Positions 35,754 through 43,236 of a stretch of 64,000 bases of DNA are shown piece by piece. Location of the stretch: NCBI RefSeq assembly GCF_021390595.1, contig NZ_JAJEJR010000001.1, forward strand, positions 744,001 to 808,000, in the 5' to 3' direction. This DNA comes from Paraburkholderia sp. HP33-1 (GTDB taxonomy: Bacteria > Pseudomonadota > Gammaproteobacteria > Burkholderiales > Burkholderiaceae). The translations under genes and the position numbers were made by a program. Each line of letters begins with the position of its first letter. Positions within the stretch are counted from its first letter, which is position 1. The notes beneath the pieces are model-generated. The model saw nothing but the letters and a program-made list of their open reading frames with translations, made no database searches and had not been told where the DNA came from.

Positions 35754-35981
35754 TTAGCCAAGGGCAATGATCGAGTCGATCAATTCCGCGCCGCCTTCGA
35801 TATCTTCGTGCCCAACAAAACGGGACACTTCCATGTGCCCATCGCCGAACACGTCGATTTCGATGCGCTGGCCAACGACGGTGACGGAAACAAGCACGCT
35901 GCCTCGTCGTTGGCGGCTTAGCGAATAGTGAATTTTGGCATCGTCGAGTTTGTCGAGCAGGTCGTGTAGTGGATGGGGCAT
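35754..35981 (-). CDS. small protein of unknown function, candidate immunity
   Basis: A 75-residue soluble protein starting MPHPLHDLLDKLDDAKIHYS and then a beta-rich part (VLVSVTVVGQRIEIDVFGDGHMEVSRFVG) with an acidic end. Similar short acidic proteins accompany toxins in other proteobacterial genomes, but no named family is certain. I set the start at ATG 35981; a longer TTG-start frame would run through the terminator hairpin at 36052-36069. No good ribosome-binding site is visible. It lies downstream of the immunity candidate at 36080, in the same direction. Confidence 0.55.
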   Translation of the reverse strand: MPHPLHDLLDKLDDAKIHYSLSRQRRGSVLVSVTVVGQRIEIDVFGDGHMEVSRFVGHEDIEGGAELIDSIIALG

Positions 35982-36044
35982 GGCTATCGGGTGCTTTGTG
36001 GCGCGGTCAGGCCTTACGAACAAACAGCTGGGAAAGACGCGCAC

Positions 36045-36075
36045 AAAAGAGCCGACTCTCGAGGGTCGGATTTTG
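36045..36075. terminator. bidirectional terminator, repeated at 37861-37890
   Basis: A CCGAC/GTCGG stem is flanked by AAAA on the left and TTTT on the right, so it can stop transcription in both directions. It lies 5 bases past the stop of the minus-strand gene at 36080. The surrounding 55 bases resemble those at 37836-37890. Confidence 0.6.
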
Positions 36076-36079
36076 CGCT

Positions 36080-36565
36080 TCAATCGAACGATTCAGGAGC
36101 GACAGTTCCGCCCTCAATCACCAGATGTTTCGCGTCGCGTTTGGACTCGAAGAACCGCCAGTCCTCGCGATCCGATGTTACGTCCGGCGCTACGATCAAA
36201 CGGAACGTTTGCGACAAGGAAACGATCAGGCCGCAGTCGGAGTTGACCGATATGCTCTCGACGATGATGGGTACGTTTCGCGCTAGCAATTGCCGCAGAC
36301 GCAGTGCGAATGCGTTGGCCTCCTCGTCGGAACCCTCGAGAGATTCTTCAGTTGCGATGACTTTGCCCGCCTCACTGAGCGTCCAGACGCACTGAATATG
36401 CAGAGCCCACGCGCTGACCTGCCTGGGTACACCATAAAAGTCCTTCTCCTCGTGCTTCGGACCAAAACCCAAGGTAAGCATATCCGCTGCACGACTGACG
36501 CCGCTCCATTCCACGCCTTGAAGTACCGACAAGCGACGCTCGATTTCTCTTTGATCGTTAATCAT
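36080..36565 (-). CDS. candidate immunity protein
   Basis: A 161-residue soluble protein with no signal peptide. Features are a central WALHIQCVWTLSEAGK strand-rich region and the closing DWRFFESKRDAKHLVIEGG. This layout is common in small proteins encoded after Rhs-type or other polymorphic toxins, but I cannot assign a family with certainty. A good AGGAG lies before the ATG at 36565. It begins 27 bases after the stop of the candidate toxin gene at 36593, on the same strand, which is the usual toxin-then-immunity order. A cytoplasmic location implies a cytoplasm-acting toxin. Confidence 0.6.
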   Translation of the reverse strand: MINDQREIERRLSVLQGVEWSGVSRAADMLTLGFGPKHEEKDFYGVPRQVSAWALHIQCVWTLSEAGKVIATEESLEGSDEEANAFALRLRQLLARNVPIIVESISVNSDCGLIVSLSQTFRLIVAPDVTSDREDWRFFESKRDAKHLVIEGGTVAPESFD

Positions 36566-36592
36566 TAAAAGTTCTCCTCAAACTGTCTGGTG

Positions 36593-37372
36593 TCACCACA
36601 GATTGAACATGTCTTTGGCCCGTTCCATGATTTCGTGAAATCCCATTGGAGGCTGATTGCGAAGCTCGTGATGAAGCTGCTGGGCCTGATCGGGAGTCAG
36701 GCGCAGAATTCTGGCAACGTCATTGGTCTGTTTGTTCTGCGCGAAATTGTTGCGCGGCCTTCCTTCGCTACCAGCCAATTCCATCGCGTCGCCGTTCGGC
36801 AAATCATGCTGATAGTCGAACGGCTGCGCATGGCCGAGCAGCGTTGATGTGTTCCGATCGTCGGCGAGGTCGTTACCATCGGTGACTGCGCGCGCGGCGA
36901 TTAACGGGGTTTGCCAGGTGATCGGAACATACCGGCTGGCCAGCAAGGATTCTCCGTTCGGGAGATCGACTTCCCTCGCCGGGAGATTCCTCACCGGCGT
37001 GCAGTGGGGAGGTGGAAACAGGTCAGCGCGAGGGCCTTTGATGGCAAGCCGGGCGCCCTTGCGCACATCGTTGAGAAGTGCATTGATGATCCACCAGCCA
37101 TCGGTGTTCGGGTTCCAGTTTCGCACACCATGAAACGCAAGCAACTTACGATCAATGAGACGCCTGACCAGCGTCAGGTCCTCCTTCCACTTCCTTTGAT
37201 TCAGTTCGGCAATACCCAGAAATTCCAGGGTCTCCGCCCTGGCCTTCTGCAGGTCTGCGGCCTTTCCGAGGCACGCCTTGTAGTGCCGTTCGTCGCAGAT
37301 TACGTAACAGGCACCCAGCGGCCTCTGACAGAAAAGCTCCACGGAGTGCATCTCGAATAAGGACCGGGACAT
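36593..37372 (-). CDS. candidate effector/toxin with polymorphic-toxin-type C-terminus
   Basis: A 259-residue protein without signal peptide or membrane helix. The last 45 residues (LTPDQAQQLHHELRNQPPMGF then EIMERAKDMFNLW) follow the pattern found at the ends of many polymorphic toxins, where LTP-x-Q-x3-LH precedes an E-I-x3-AK helix. The N-terminal 110 residues (CQRPLGACYVICDERHYKACLG, a helical region, then NWNPNTDGWWIINALLND) are not recognised. It has no delivery domain, so it would be a free cargo effector. Composition is lower in GC than the flanking core genes. Toxicity is inferred from the tail pattern and the neighbouring small gene. Confidence 0.55.
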   Translation of the reverse strand: MSRSLFEMHSVELFCQRPLGACYVICDERHYKACLGKAADLQKARAETLEFLGIAELNQRKWKEDLTLVRRLIDRKLLAFHGVRNWNPNTDGWWIINALLNDVRKGARLAIKGPRADLFPPPHCTPVRNLPAREVDLPNGESLLASRYVPITWQTPLIAARAVTDGNDLADDRNTSTLLGHAQPFDYQHDLPNGDAMELAGSEGRPRNNFAQNKQTNDVARILRLTPDQAQQLHHELRNQPPMGFHEIMERAKDMFNLW

Positions 37373-37551
37373 AGGTATTTCAACGATCTATTTGAAGTTG
37401 CTGCCCGGAATGGCAGCATCCAGATAGATACCGTGCTCGAGGTTGTCCGCATATGGGCGACGGCCCAAAATCGCGGCGACTTTTGCGAGCCTTGATTTTG
37501 TGGAGTTTTCGCAACCGTTCCCGCTGATGTGGGAGCCGAAAAGACGAACGG

Positions 37552-37574
37552 AGCAAGGACCGTCAGTCCTTGCT
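37552..37574. terminator. hairpin resembling the rhodanese-gene terminator
   Basis: A perfect 9-bp stem AGCAAGGAC/GTCCTTGCT with a CGTCA loop. It and the next 35 bases resemble the sequence after the rhodanese gene at 39263-39318, so it is part of a duplicated block. Confidence 0.65.
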
Positions 37575-37612
37575 TCGCTTCAATGCGCTACCACGCGGCG
37601 AATCTCACTCTC

Positions 37613-37766
37613 GCGTACGACTTGTTCATGCGCTGTTTCGAGAAGGGCGTGCCGACGCCCTATACGAGCGATATTCTCGCGTTCTCGCCGCCGTTGATTG
37701 TCGATGAAGCGCAGATCGAGGAGATTTTTGAGGACCGTGGCGGAGGTGTTGTGGGAGACGGCGTAG
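37613..37766 (+). pseudogene. relic of the aminotransferase 3' end
   Basis: These 154 bases match the end of the aminotransferase gene (35575-35727) with about 15 substitutions and one inserted base after the EEIF codons. The insertion shifts the frame, so the natural stop is no longer read in phase. There is no upstream part of the gene. The copy is in the same direction as the intact gene and encloses about 2 kb of toxin/immunity DNA between them. Confidence 0.85.
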
Positions 37767-37860
37767 GGGGCGAGCAGCGTGGCGGCCATTGTGTGCGGGC
37801 GTTGCACTCCTCAACGATTGGCACGTCGCTGCACGAACAGAGAGCCGGGAAAAGCAGGCA

Positions 37861-37890
37861 CAAAAAAGCCGACTCGCGAGGGTCGGCTTT
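37861..37890. terminator. bidirectional terminator, copy 2
   Basis: A 9-bp stem AAAGCCGAC/GTCGGCTTT with A run on the left and T run on the right, 17 bases past the stop of the small minus-strand gene at 37907. It corresponds to the hairpin at 36045-36075. Confidence 0.7.
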
Positions 37891-37906
37891 CCGTTCTCCC
37901 AGCGTC

Positions 37907-38089
37907 CTAAACAGATGGTTTTGGTTCTACTTCAAGGGAATCAAACTCTATAAACAATTCAGCGCCTAGTGTCGCCTGAACAACCGCGATGTTTTTCAAC
38001 GGCTTCCCTTTCCCCCGTGAGTAGCTTACTTCAAGCAACGCTAGCGCCTTCCGGTGCTCGTTCGAATTGAAATCGGTCAGTACCTTCAT
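37907..38089 (-). CDS. small hypothetical protein
   Basis: A 60-residue soluble protein (MKVLTDFNSNEHRKALALLE...) with a helix followed by two strands and an acidic C-terminus. No family was recognised and no clear ribosome-binding site is seen, but a terminator follows the stop directly, as for a real gene. Its size, acidity and place inside island II fit a small immunity or orphan protein. It may also be the remaining end of a longer gene. Confidence 0.45.
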   Translation of the reverse strand: MKVLTDFNSNEHRKALALLEVSYSRGKGKPLKNIAVVQATLGAELFIEFDSLEVEPKPSV

Positions 38090-38274
38090 TGAGTAAATGA
38101 TGTTCTGTATCAGAAAGTCGTTGACCCAGCATCAGGCGGCTTTATACGGTGGCCGCCGCGCATCCGCATGGCGGCTCCGAGGCCTTCGCGCACGAGATGC
38201 GGCGCGTCGTGATCGCCGCGGCGTTCGGCCTGTCGGCAGAACAGATCACGCAGGACTGGAGCCGGACTAACCGA
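38090..38274. other. spacer with a GC-rich coding relic
   Basis: Between the small gene and the STY0301-like gene. Bases about 38140-38265 are GC-rich and read on the plus strand as AAAHPHGGSEAFAHEMRRV then VIAAAFGLSAEQITQDWSR, with core-genome codon use. It has no start or stop of its own, so it looks like a fragment of a lost gene whose identity I cannot name. Confidence 0.4.
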
Positions 38275-38700
38275 TTAGTCGCAGCTAATCTTCTTGACGA
38301 CTCCACCAGGGCCATAAACAAGCCGGCACTCTTTGTAGGAAGCGGGTAGTTGCCTTGCAAGCACAATGCTGGTGCCTTCATATCGACACCCGAGCCAGAT
38401 CGGGACACCGCTTGATCGAAAGCGCCACCGGGCTAGTCGCTCGTGACCCGACAATGCTGTGTCGCTTGTCGGGACAATGCTTGCGTTCTTTTTAGGATCA
38501 TCATCGAAGAAAGTTACCCCCTGCAAAAAGCGAGGTGACGTATCCATCTGGGGGGGCCATTCTTGGGATATCGGTTGACTCAATGACTCATTGACTGAAA
38601 TTGATGGCAAGCACGTCAATTCTGTTGCGCAAGCCTGATTCGTGAGGACGAGACCAAGTGACGCGATCACCGCCGCCACCAAGAGATTCGATTTCACCAT
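38275..38700 (-). CDS. STY0301-family periplasmic protein, candidate immunity
   Basis: A 141-residue exported protein: signal peptide MVKSNLLVAAVIASLGLVL to about residue 25, then ELTCLPSISVNESLSQ, the FLQGVTFFDDDPKKNA block, and paired cysteines in LGCRYEGTSIVLARQLP and ECRLVYGPGG, ending KKISCD. This is the STY0301 pattern. The ATG at 38700 overlaps the stop of the amidase-like gene by seven bases, so the two are translationally coupled. Proteins of this family are often encoded next to BPSL0067-type amidases, which fits a periplasmic toxin-immunity pair. The longer frame to 38970 is an overlap shadow. Confidence 0.7.
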   Translation of the reverse strand: MVKSNLLVAAVIASLGLVLTNQACATELTCLPSISVNESLSQPISQEWPPQMDTSPRFLQGVTFFDDDPKKNASIVPTSDTALSGHERLARWRFRSSGVPIWLGCRYEGTSIVLARQLPASYKECRLVYGPGGVVKKISCD

Positions 38701-39089
38701 TCGATCACCGGGAAAGCATTCCCATCGTTGCTCAAGCCCCCGGAACGCGGGTGCCAATAAATTGTTCGCCGGCGTACCTGATTCTGGCTGTTCCACTGAT
38801 CCATGACCTGAATACCACTGGCGTCCTGTCCGAGATAGATAGCAGCGTGTTTGCGAGTACTTCCGTGTTGCGGATACCGGCCGCCCACAAACGTGGCAAT
38901 GGCGGTTCCCGTAGGGACCGGGTCTGTTTGACCTGGCGCCACCCTTACGATTTTCATGCCCTCGCGCCACACCGCTGTATGAGGTGCGGTTAAGGTTTGC
39001 CGGATGAACTCAACGCACTCTGTATGACCTTTCGCATTGGGAAAGCGTTTGCCGCTGTAGGTCGTAGCGTTGGCCAATATGCGACTCAT
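38694..39089 (-). CDS. BPSL0067-family NlpC/P60-like amidase, candidate effector
   Basis: A 131-residue protein with no signal peptide. The papain-like fold signature is visible: Cys25 in HTECVEFIRQ, His81 in RKHAAIYLG and Asp97 in QVMDQWNSQ form a probable Cys-His-Asp triad. The family name comes from a Burkholderia pseudomallei protein. Small cytoplasmically made amidases of this fold act as type VI secreted peptidoglycan amidases in other bacteria. I set the start at ATG 39089 (MSRILANA); ten extra residues upstream are possible. The neighbouring STY0301-like gene is coupled to it. Confidence 0.75.
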   Translation of the reverse strand: MSRILANATTYSGKRFPNAKGHTECVEFIRQTLTAPHTAVWREGMKIVRVAPGQTDPVPTGTAIATFVGGRYPQHGSTRKHAAIYLGQDASGIQVMDQWNSQNQVRRRTIYWHPRSGGLSNDGNAFPVIEW

Positions 39090-39194
39090 ATCAAATGCCC
39101 TGTAACTATGAGGCTTCAAAGTCTATGCGCGAAACTCCATCGTCCATGTGGGCATACTCTGAAAATATTTGGCTGAATGATGGGTCAGGAAAAC

Positions 39195-39230
39195 AAAGAC
39201 CCCACAAGCCAAAGATCTTGCGGGGTCTTT
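39195..39230. terminator. bidirectional terminator at right edge of island II
   Basis: A 14-bp stem with one mismatch, AAAGACCCC and CAAG on the left arm, with an 8-nt loop and terminal A and T runs. It separates the amidase gene from the rhodanese gene. Confidence 0.8.
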
Positions 39231-39262
39231 GCCACCGATTCTGGCGCGGCACAACGACAAAC

Positions 39263-39289
39263 GGCGCAAGGACCGTCAGCCCTTGCGCC
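39263..39289 (-). terminator. terminator hairpin after the rhodanese gene
   Basis: A 9-bp stem GGCGCAAGG/CCTTGCGCC with a 9-nt loop, 30 bases past the rhodanese stop. A diverged copy lies at 37552-37574. Confidence 0.65.
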
Positions 39290-39318
39290 GCTTCAATGCG
39301 CTACCTTCGCGGTGAATC

Positions 39319-39642
39319 TCAGTAAGTCGGAACCGAAGGATCGACCTGACGCGACCAGGCGTCGATTCCGCCTTGCAGATTGAACACGTTGGTGTGTCCG
39401 CGCGATTCGAGGAACATCGCGACTTGCGCGCTGCGCGCGCCATGATGGCAGATGCAGACGATCTGCGCGTCGTCGTCGAGCTCTTCGCTGCGCGCCGGAA
39501 TCTCGCGCATCGGAATCGACACGATGCCGGCCATCGACGCCGTTTGCAGTTCCCAAGGCTCGCGCACGTCGAGCAGCACGGGTGCGGGGCGCGAGGTATC
39601 GGCGAGCCATTCGGCGAGTGCGGGAGCGGTCAGGTTTTGCAT
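39319..39642 (-). CDS. single-domain rhodanese
   Basis: A 107-residue rhodanese domain protein. The catalytic loop is CHHGAR with Cys65, preceded by LLDVREPWELQTASM and IPMREIPARSEEL, typical of GlpE-like sulfurtransferases that pass sulfur from thiosulfate or a persulfide to an acceptor. The start ATG at 39642 removes an 11-residue leader of the longer frame. It is encoded just after the methyltransferase gene and in the same direction, and a terminator follows. Confidence 0.92.
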   Translation of the reverse strand: MQNLTAPALAEWLADTSRPAPVLLDVREPWELQTASMAGIVSIPMREIPARSEELDDDAQIVCICHHGARSAQVAMFLESRGHTNVFNLQGGIDAWSRQVDPSVPTY

Positions 39643-39714
39643 CAGCGGGACATCCAGTTCGGTGGACGGCGGCAAGTGCGCCGTCCGGATCGATAACGCG
39701 TTTCGGGAGGCGGC

Positions 39715-40368
39715 TTAGAACTTGAACCGCGCCGGCTGTACCGCATTAGTCAGCGGCTCGACATAGGTTTCAAACACGTCGGCGATACGGTATTGCTTCT
39801 CGTCGATGCGCGTGATGATTTGCGCCTTCATCACCGGCGCGGTGCCGACGAACGCCGCGAGACGGCCGCCGACCTTCAGCTGTTCGAGGATGTCCTGCGG
39901 CAGCACCGGCAGACCGCCCGACACGCAGATCACGTCGTACGGCGCCGCGCCGCTCCAGCCGCGCGCGGCGTCGCCGGTTGCGACTTCGGCGTTCAGCACG
40001 CCGTTGGCGATCAGGTTGCTCTTCGCGAACTCGGCCAGCTCCGGTTCGATGTCGACCGTCAGCACGTGTTGCGCGCGATGCGCGAGCAGCGCCGCCATGT
40101 AACCCGAGCCAGCGCCGATTTCGAGCACGCTTTCGTGCTTCTTCACCGCCAGTTCCTGCAGCACGCGTGCCTCGACGCGCGGCGCCAGCATGTGCTGGCC
40201 GGCCGGCAGCGGCACTTCGAAGTCGACGAACGCGAGATCGCGGTAAGCGGCGGGGACGAAATTCTCACGTTTGACGATCGACAGCAGATTCAGCACGTCC
40301 TGGTCGAGCACTTCCCAGGGGCGGATCTGCTGTTCGATCATGTTGAAACGCGCTTGCTCGATGTTCAT
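39715..40368 (-). CDS. protein-L-isoaspartate O-methyltransferase family protein
   Basis: A 217-residue SAM-dependent methyltransferase. MNIEQARFNMIEQQIRPWEV is the usual start of the proteobacterial Pcm-like group. The SAM-binding motif I is VLEIGAGSGYMAALLA, with VLTVDIEPELAEFAKSNL for ribose binding. True Pcm enzymes repair isoaspartyl residues; this shorter group, often encoded beside rhodanese and TolC genes, may have a different substrate. The ATG at 40368 is chosen because the 50 residues before it are Arg/Pro-rich and unlike the family. Confidence 0.9.
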   Translation of the reverse strand: MNIEQARFNMIEQQIRPWEVLDQDVLNLLSIVKRENFVPAAYRDLAFVDFEVPLPAGQHMLAPRVEARVLQELAVKKHESVLEIGAGSGYMAALLAHRAQHVLTVDIEPELAEFAKSNLIANGVLNAEVATGDAARGWSGAAPYDVICVSGGLPVLPQDILEQLKVGGRLAAFVGTAPVMKAQIITRIDEKQYRIADVFETYVEPLTNAVQPARFKF

Positions 40369-40620
40369 GGTGGATTCGGCGGTTTTGGTTTGGCGAGCGG
40401 GCGGCGGCTGCCGCTGACTTTTGCCCTGACCCGGCCCCGGCGGAACGTCGGCGGCCGCGGCTTCGGGCAAGGCGTTCGCATTGCAAGCCGCGTCAGGGGA
40501 ACGGCGGGATTGTACCAAATGGCCGACTCGCTCCGGACGCTCGCGGGCAAGCGCCAGGCCGGGCCGCCCCCGTGTTAATCCCTAGCGATCCGTCCTTGCG
40601 ATTCGCCTCTCCATCGCCAA

Positions 40621-40642
40621 AAAATGTAATCGATTACATTTT
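40621..40642. promoter_or_regulatory. perfect 22-bp palindrome, operator of the LacI-type regulator
   Basis: The half-site AAAATGTAATC is followed exactly by its reverse complement, with a central CG step as in LacI-family operators. It lies 14 bases before the GTG start of the regulator gene and in the only sizeable gap ahead of the whole operon. One operator could thus give autoregulation and control of all downstream genes. Confidence 0.85.
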
Positions 40643-40656
40643 CGCTGCGAGGTCGC

Positions 40657-41745
40657 GTGTCCCGAACGCCGTCCCGATCGTCGCCGGCCGCGCTGTCCGG
40701 CGCAGGCAATCAACCTCAACCTCAGTCGCAGAAGCGGTCGCCGCGCGCGGCCGACGGGCCCTCGATTGCCGGCGTGGCCGAGCAGGCGGGCGTGTCGGTC
40801 GCGACGGTGTCGCGCGTGCTGAACGGCCACGAGAACGTGCGGCCCGCCACGCGCGACAAGGTGCTGGCCGCGATCGACGCGAGCGGCTATCGCGTGAACG
40901 AGCTCGCGCGCAATCTGCGCACTGCCGAAAGCCGCCTGCTGCTGACGATGGTGCCGGACTTCGGCAATCCGTTTTACGCGGAGATCGTGCGCGGCATCGA
41001 CAGCGTCGCGCGTCAGCACGGGTATTTCATGCTGCTGTGCGACACCGGCGCGGACCCGGGGCGCGAGCGCAGCTATTTCGACATGCTGCGCCGTCGCCGC
41101 GCGGACGGCGCGATCTGCCTCGACCCGGCGACGATCCAGCAGGCGCTAGGGGAAGCGTCGCAGGCGCTGCCTTGGGTCGCGTGCTGCGAGTTCGATCCGC
41201 AAATGGGCGTGCCGTACGTCGGCATCGACAACTACCGCGCGGCGGGCGACGCGGTGCGTCATCTGCTCGCGCGTGGCCACCGGCGCATTGGGCTCATCAA
41301 TTCCGATGTCGGCTATCTGTATGCGCGCCAGCGTCAGCAGGGCTACCTCGACGCCATGAGCGACGCGGGCATCGCGCCCGATCCGCACTGGCGCATGAAT
41401 CTGAACAGCCTCGATTACGAAGCGGGCGCATCGGCCGCGGCCCGGTTGATGCAGCGGCCGGATGCGCCGAGCGCGATCTTCGCGGTGTCGGACACGCTAG
41501 CGATCGGCGTGATCCACGGCTTGCGCAGCGTCGGCAAGCGCGTGCCCGACGACGTCGCCGTGGCCGGCTTCGACGACATCTCGCTCGCCGCGCAGATCGA
41601 TCCTCCGCTCACGACCATCGCGCAGCCGATGCGCGAACTCGGGGAAACCGCCGCGCGTCTGTTGCTGCAGCGCCTCGCAAATCCCCAGGCCAACGTGCCG
41701 GGCGTGTTGCTGCCGCATCGTCTCGTGATTCGTGGGAGTGCTTGA
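40657..41745 (+). CDS. LacI-family transcriptional regulator
   Basis: A 362-residue repressor. After an unusually long basic N-terminal stretch of about 35 residues comes the HTH: SIAGVAEQAGVSVATVSRVL then NGHENVRPATRDKVLAAI with the hinge helix. The sugar-binding core follows (LLLTMVPDFGNPFYAEIVRGI, GVPYVGIDNYRAAGDAVRHL, GFDDISLAAQIDPPLTTI). GTG is the start, with GAGG a few bases before. The gene is three bases from the transporter ATPase gene, so it probably represses its own operon through the upstream palindrome in the absence of the sugar. Confidence 0.93.
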   Translation: MSRTPSRSSPAALSGAGNQPQPQSQKRSPRAADGPSIAGVAEQAGVSVATVSRVLNGHENVRPATRDKVLAAIDASGYRVNELARNLRTAESRLLLTMVPDFGNPFYAEIVRGIDSVARQHGYFMLLCDTGADPGRERSYFDMLRRRRADGAICLDPATIQQALGEASQALPWVACCEFDPQMGVPYVGIDNYRAAGDAVRHLLARGHRRIGLINSDVGYLYARQRQQGYLDAMSDAGIAPDPHWRMNLNSLDYEAGASAAARLMQRPDAPSAIFAVSDTLAIGVIHGLRSVGKRVPDDVAVAGFDDISLAAQIDPPLTTIAQPMRELGETAARLLLQRLANPQANVPGVLLPHRLVIRGSA

Positions 41746-41748
41746 GCC

Positions 41749-43236
41749 ATGAGCCTCGCGATCCGCTTCGACGACATCCGCAAAGACTTCGGGCCCGTGC
41801 GCGTGCTGCACGGCGTGAGCTTCGAGCTGGCGCCTGGCCGCATCTACGGTCTGCTCGGCGAGAACGGCGCGGGCAAGTCGACGCTGATGAAAATCCTCGC
41901 GGGTTACGAAACGGCAACGTCGGGCAACGTCCTGGTCGACGGTCACGCGCAGCGCTTCACCGGTTCGCGCGAGGCCGAGGCGCAGGGCATCGTGCTGATC
42001 CACCAGGAGTTCAACCTCGCCGAGCCTCTGACGATCGCGCAGAACATGTACCTCGGCCACGAGAAGCGGCGCGGCTGGTTCGTCGACGATGCCTCGATGC
42101 GCAGCGAGGCCGCACGCTATCTCGCGCAGGTCGGGCTCGAGCGCGCGCCGGACACGAAGGTGAGCGAGCTGATCGTGGCGGAAAAGCAGATGGTCGAGAT
42201 CGCGAAGGCGCTGTCGCGCCGCGCGCGTCTGTTGATCATGGACGAACCGACCGCGACGCTGACGCCCGCCGAGACCGAACGCCTCTTCGCCCTGATGCTG
42301 AAGCTCAAGGCCGACGGCGTGACGATCGTCTACATCTCGCACAAGCTCGACGAAGTGGAGCGCATCACCGATGAAGTGATCGTGATGCGCGACGGCCGCT
42401 TCGTCGCGCGTGGCGAGACCGCGGGGCTCGCGCGTCAGCAGATGGCGAACCTGATGGTCGGGCGCGACGTGTCCGATATGTTTCCCGACAAGCTCACGGT
42501 TTCCGCCGACGCCCCGCTTGCACTGCGTGTCAGCGGGCTGACGGTGCCCGACTGGGTCGAGGATCTGAGCTTCGAGGTGCGCGCGGGCGAGGTGCTCGGC
42601 TTCGCGGGCCTCGTCGGCGCGGGCCGCACCGAGGCGTTCGAGGCGATCATCGGCTTGCGCAAACGCACCGGCGGCAGCATTGAAATCGCGGGCCGGCCCG
42701 TCGATCTGAAGAGTCCGCGCGACGCGATGCGCCACGGTCTCACGTATCTGAGCGAGGACCGTAAGGGCAAGGGCCTGCACGTCGACCTGAGCCTGCAGGA
42801 CAACGTCACGCTGATGACTCTCGAACGCTACGCGCATCCGCTGCTCGACATGAAAGCGGGACGCGCCGCCTTGCAGAAGGCCGTCGGCGAGTTCGGCATC
42901 CGTAGCGGCGACCTGTCGAGCCGTGCGCGCATGCTGTCGGGTGGCAACCAGCAGAAGCTCGCGCTCGCGAAGTTCCTGCAGCCGGACCCGAACGTGATCG
43001 TGCTCGACGAGCCGACGCGCGGCGTCGACGTCGGCGCGAAGCGCGACATCTACTTCCTGATTCATCGTCTCGCCGCGCAGGGCCGCGCGGTGATCGTCAT
43101 TTCATCCGAACTGGTCGAGCTGATCGGCTTGTGCCATCGCGTTGCCGTGATGCGCGCGGGACGCCTGCAAGCGACGCTGACGCTCGAACATCTGACCGAA
43201 GAGGAGTTGATCGCTCATGCGACCGGCACCCACTGA
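41749..43236 (+). CDS. sugar ABC transporter ATPase (RbsA/XylG type)
   Basis: Double-ATPase protein of 495 residues that powers a CUT2-type sugar importer. The first domain has Walker [15 protein letters not shown] and Walker [14 protein letters not shown]. The second has [14 protein letters not shown] in place of Walker A, signature [15 protein letters not shown] and Walker [15 protein letters not shown]. It follows the regulator by three bases and overlaps the permease gene by 20. Confidence 0.95.
   Translation: MSLAIRFDDIRKDFGPVRVLHGVSFELAPGRIYGLLGENGAGKSTLMKILAGYETATSGNVLVDGHAQRFTGSREAEAQGIVLIHQEFNLAEPLTIAQNMYLGHEKRRGWFVDDASMRSEAARYLAQVGLERAPDTKVSELIVAEKQMVEIAKALSRRARLLIMDEPTATLTPAETERLFALMLKLKADGVTIVYISHKLDEVERITDEVIVMRDGRFVARGETAGLARQQMANLMVGRDVSDMFPDKLTVSADAPLALRVSGLTVPDWVEDLSFEVRAGEVLGFAGLVGAGRTEAFEAIIGLRKRTGGSIEIAGRPVDLKSPRDAMRHGLTYLSEDRKGKGLHVDLSLQDNVTLMTLERYAHPLLDMKAGRAALQKAVGEFGIRSGDLSSRARMLSGGNQQKLALAKFLQPDPNVIVLDEPTRGVDVGAKRDIYFLIHRLAAQGRAVIVISSELVELIGLCHRVAVMRAGRLQATLTLEHLTEEELIAHATGTH

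Larger units (their letters stand above)
37373..37906. other. repeat-rich spacer in island II
   Basis: 534 bases with no intact gene. From left to right it holds about 150 bases of unrecognised DNA, a segment (37543-37611) resembling the 3' flank of the rhodanese gene, the decayed aminotransferase tail (37613-37766), and a terminator segment (37836-37890) resembling 36018-36075. The frame open from 37529 to 37969 is made of these joined pieces and is not a gene. Confidence 0.7.

Noticed and set aside
38142..38408. 88-residue minus-strand ORF
   Set aside because: Overlaps the STY0301-like gene in another frame and contains the GC-rich relic read backwards.
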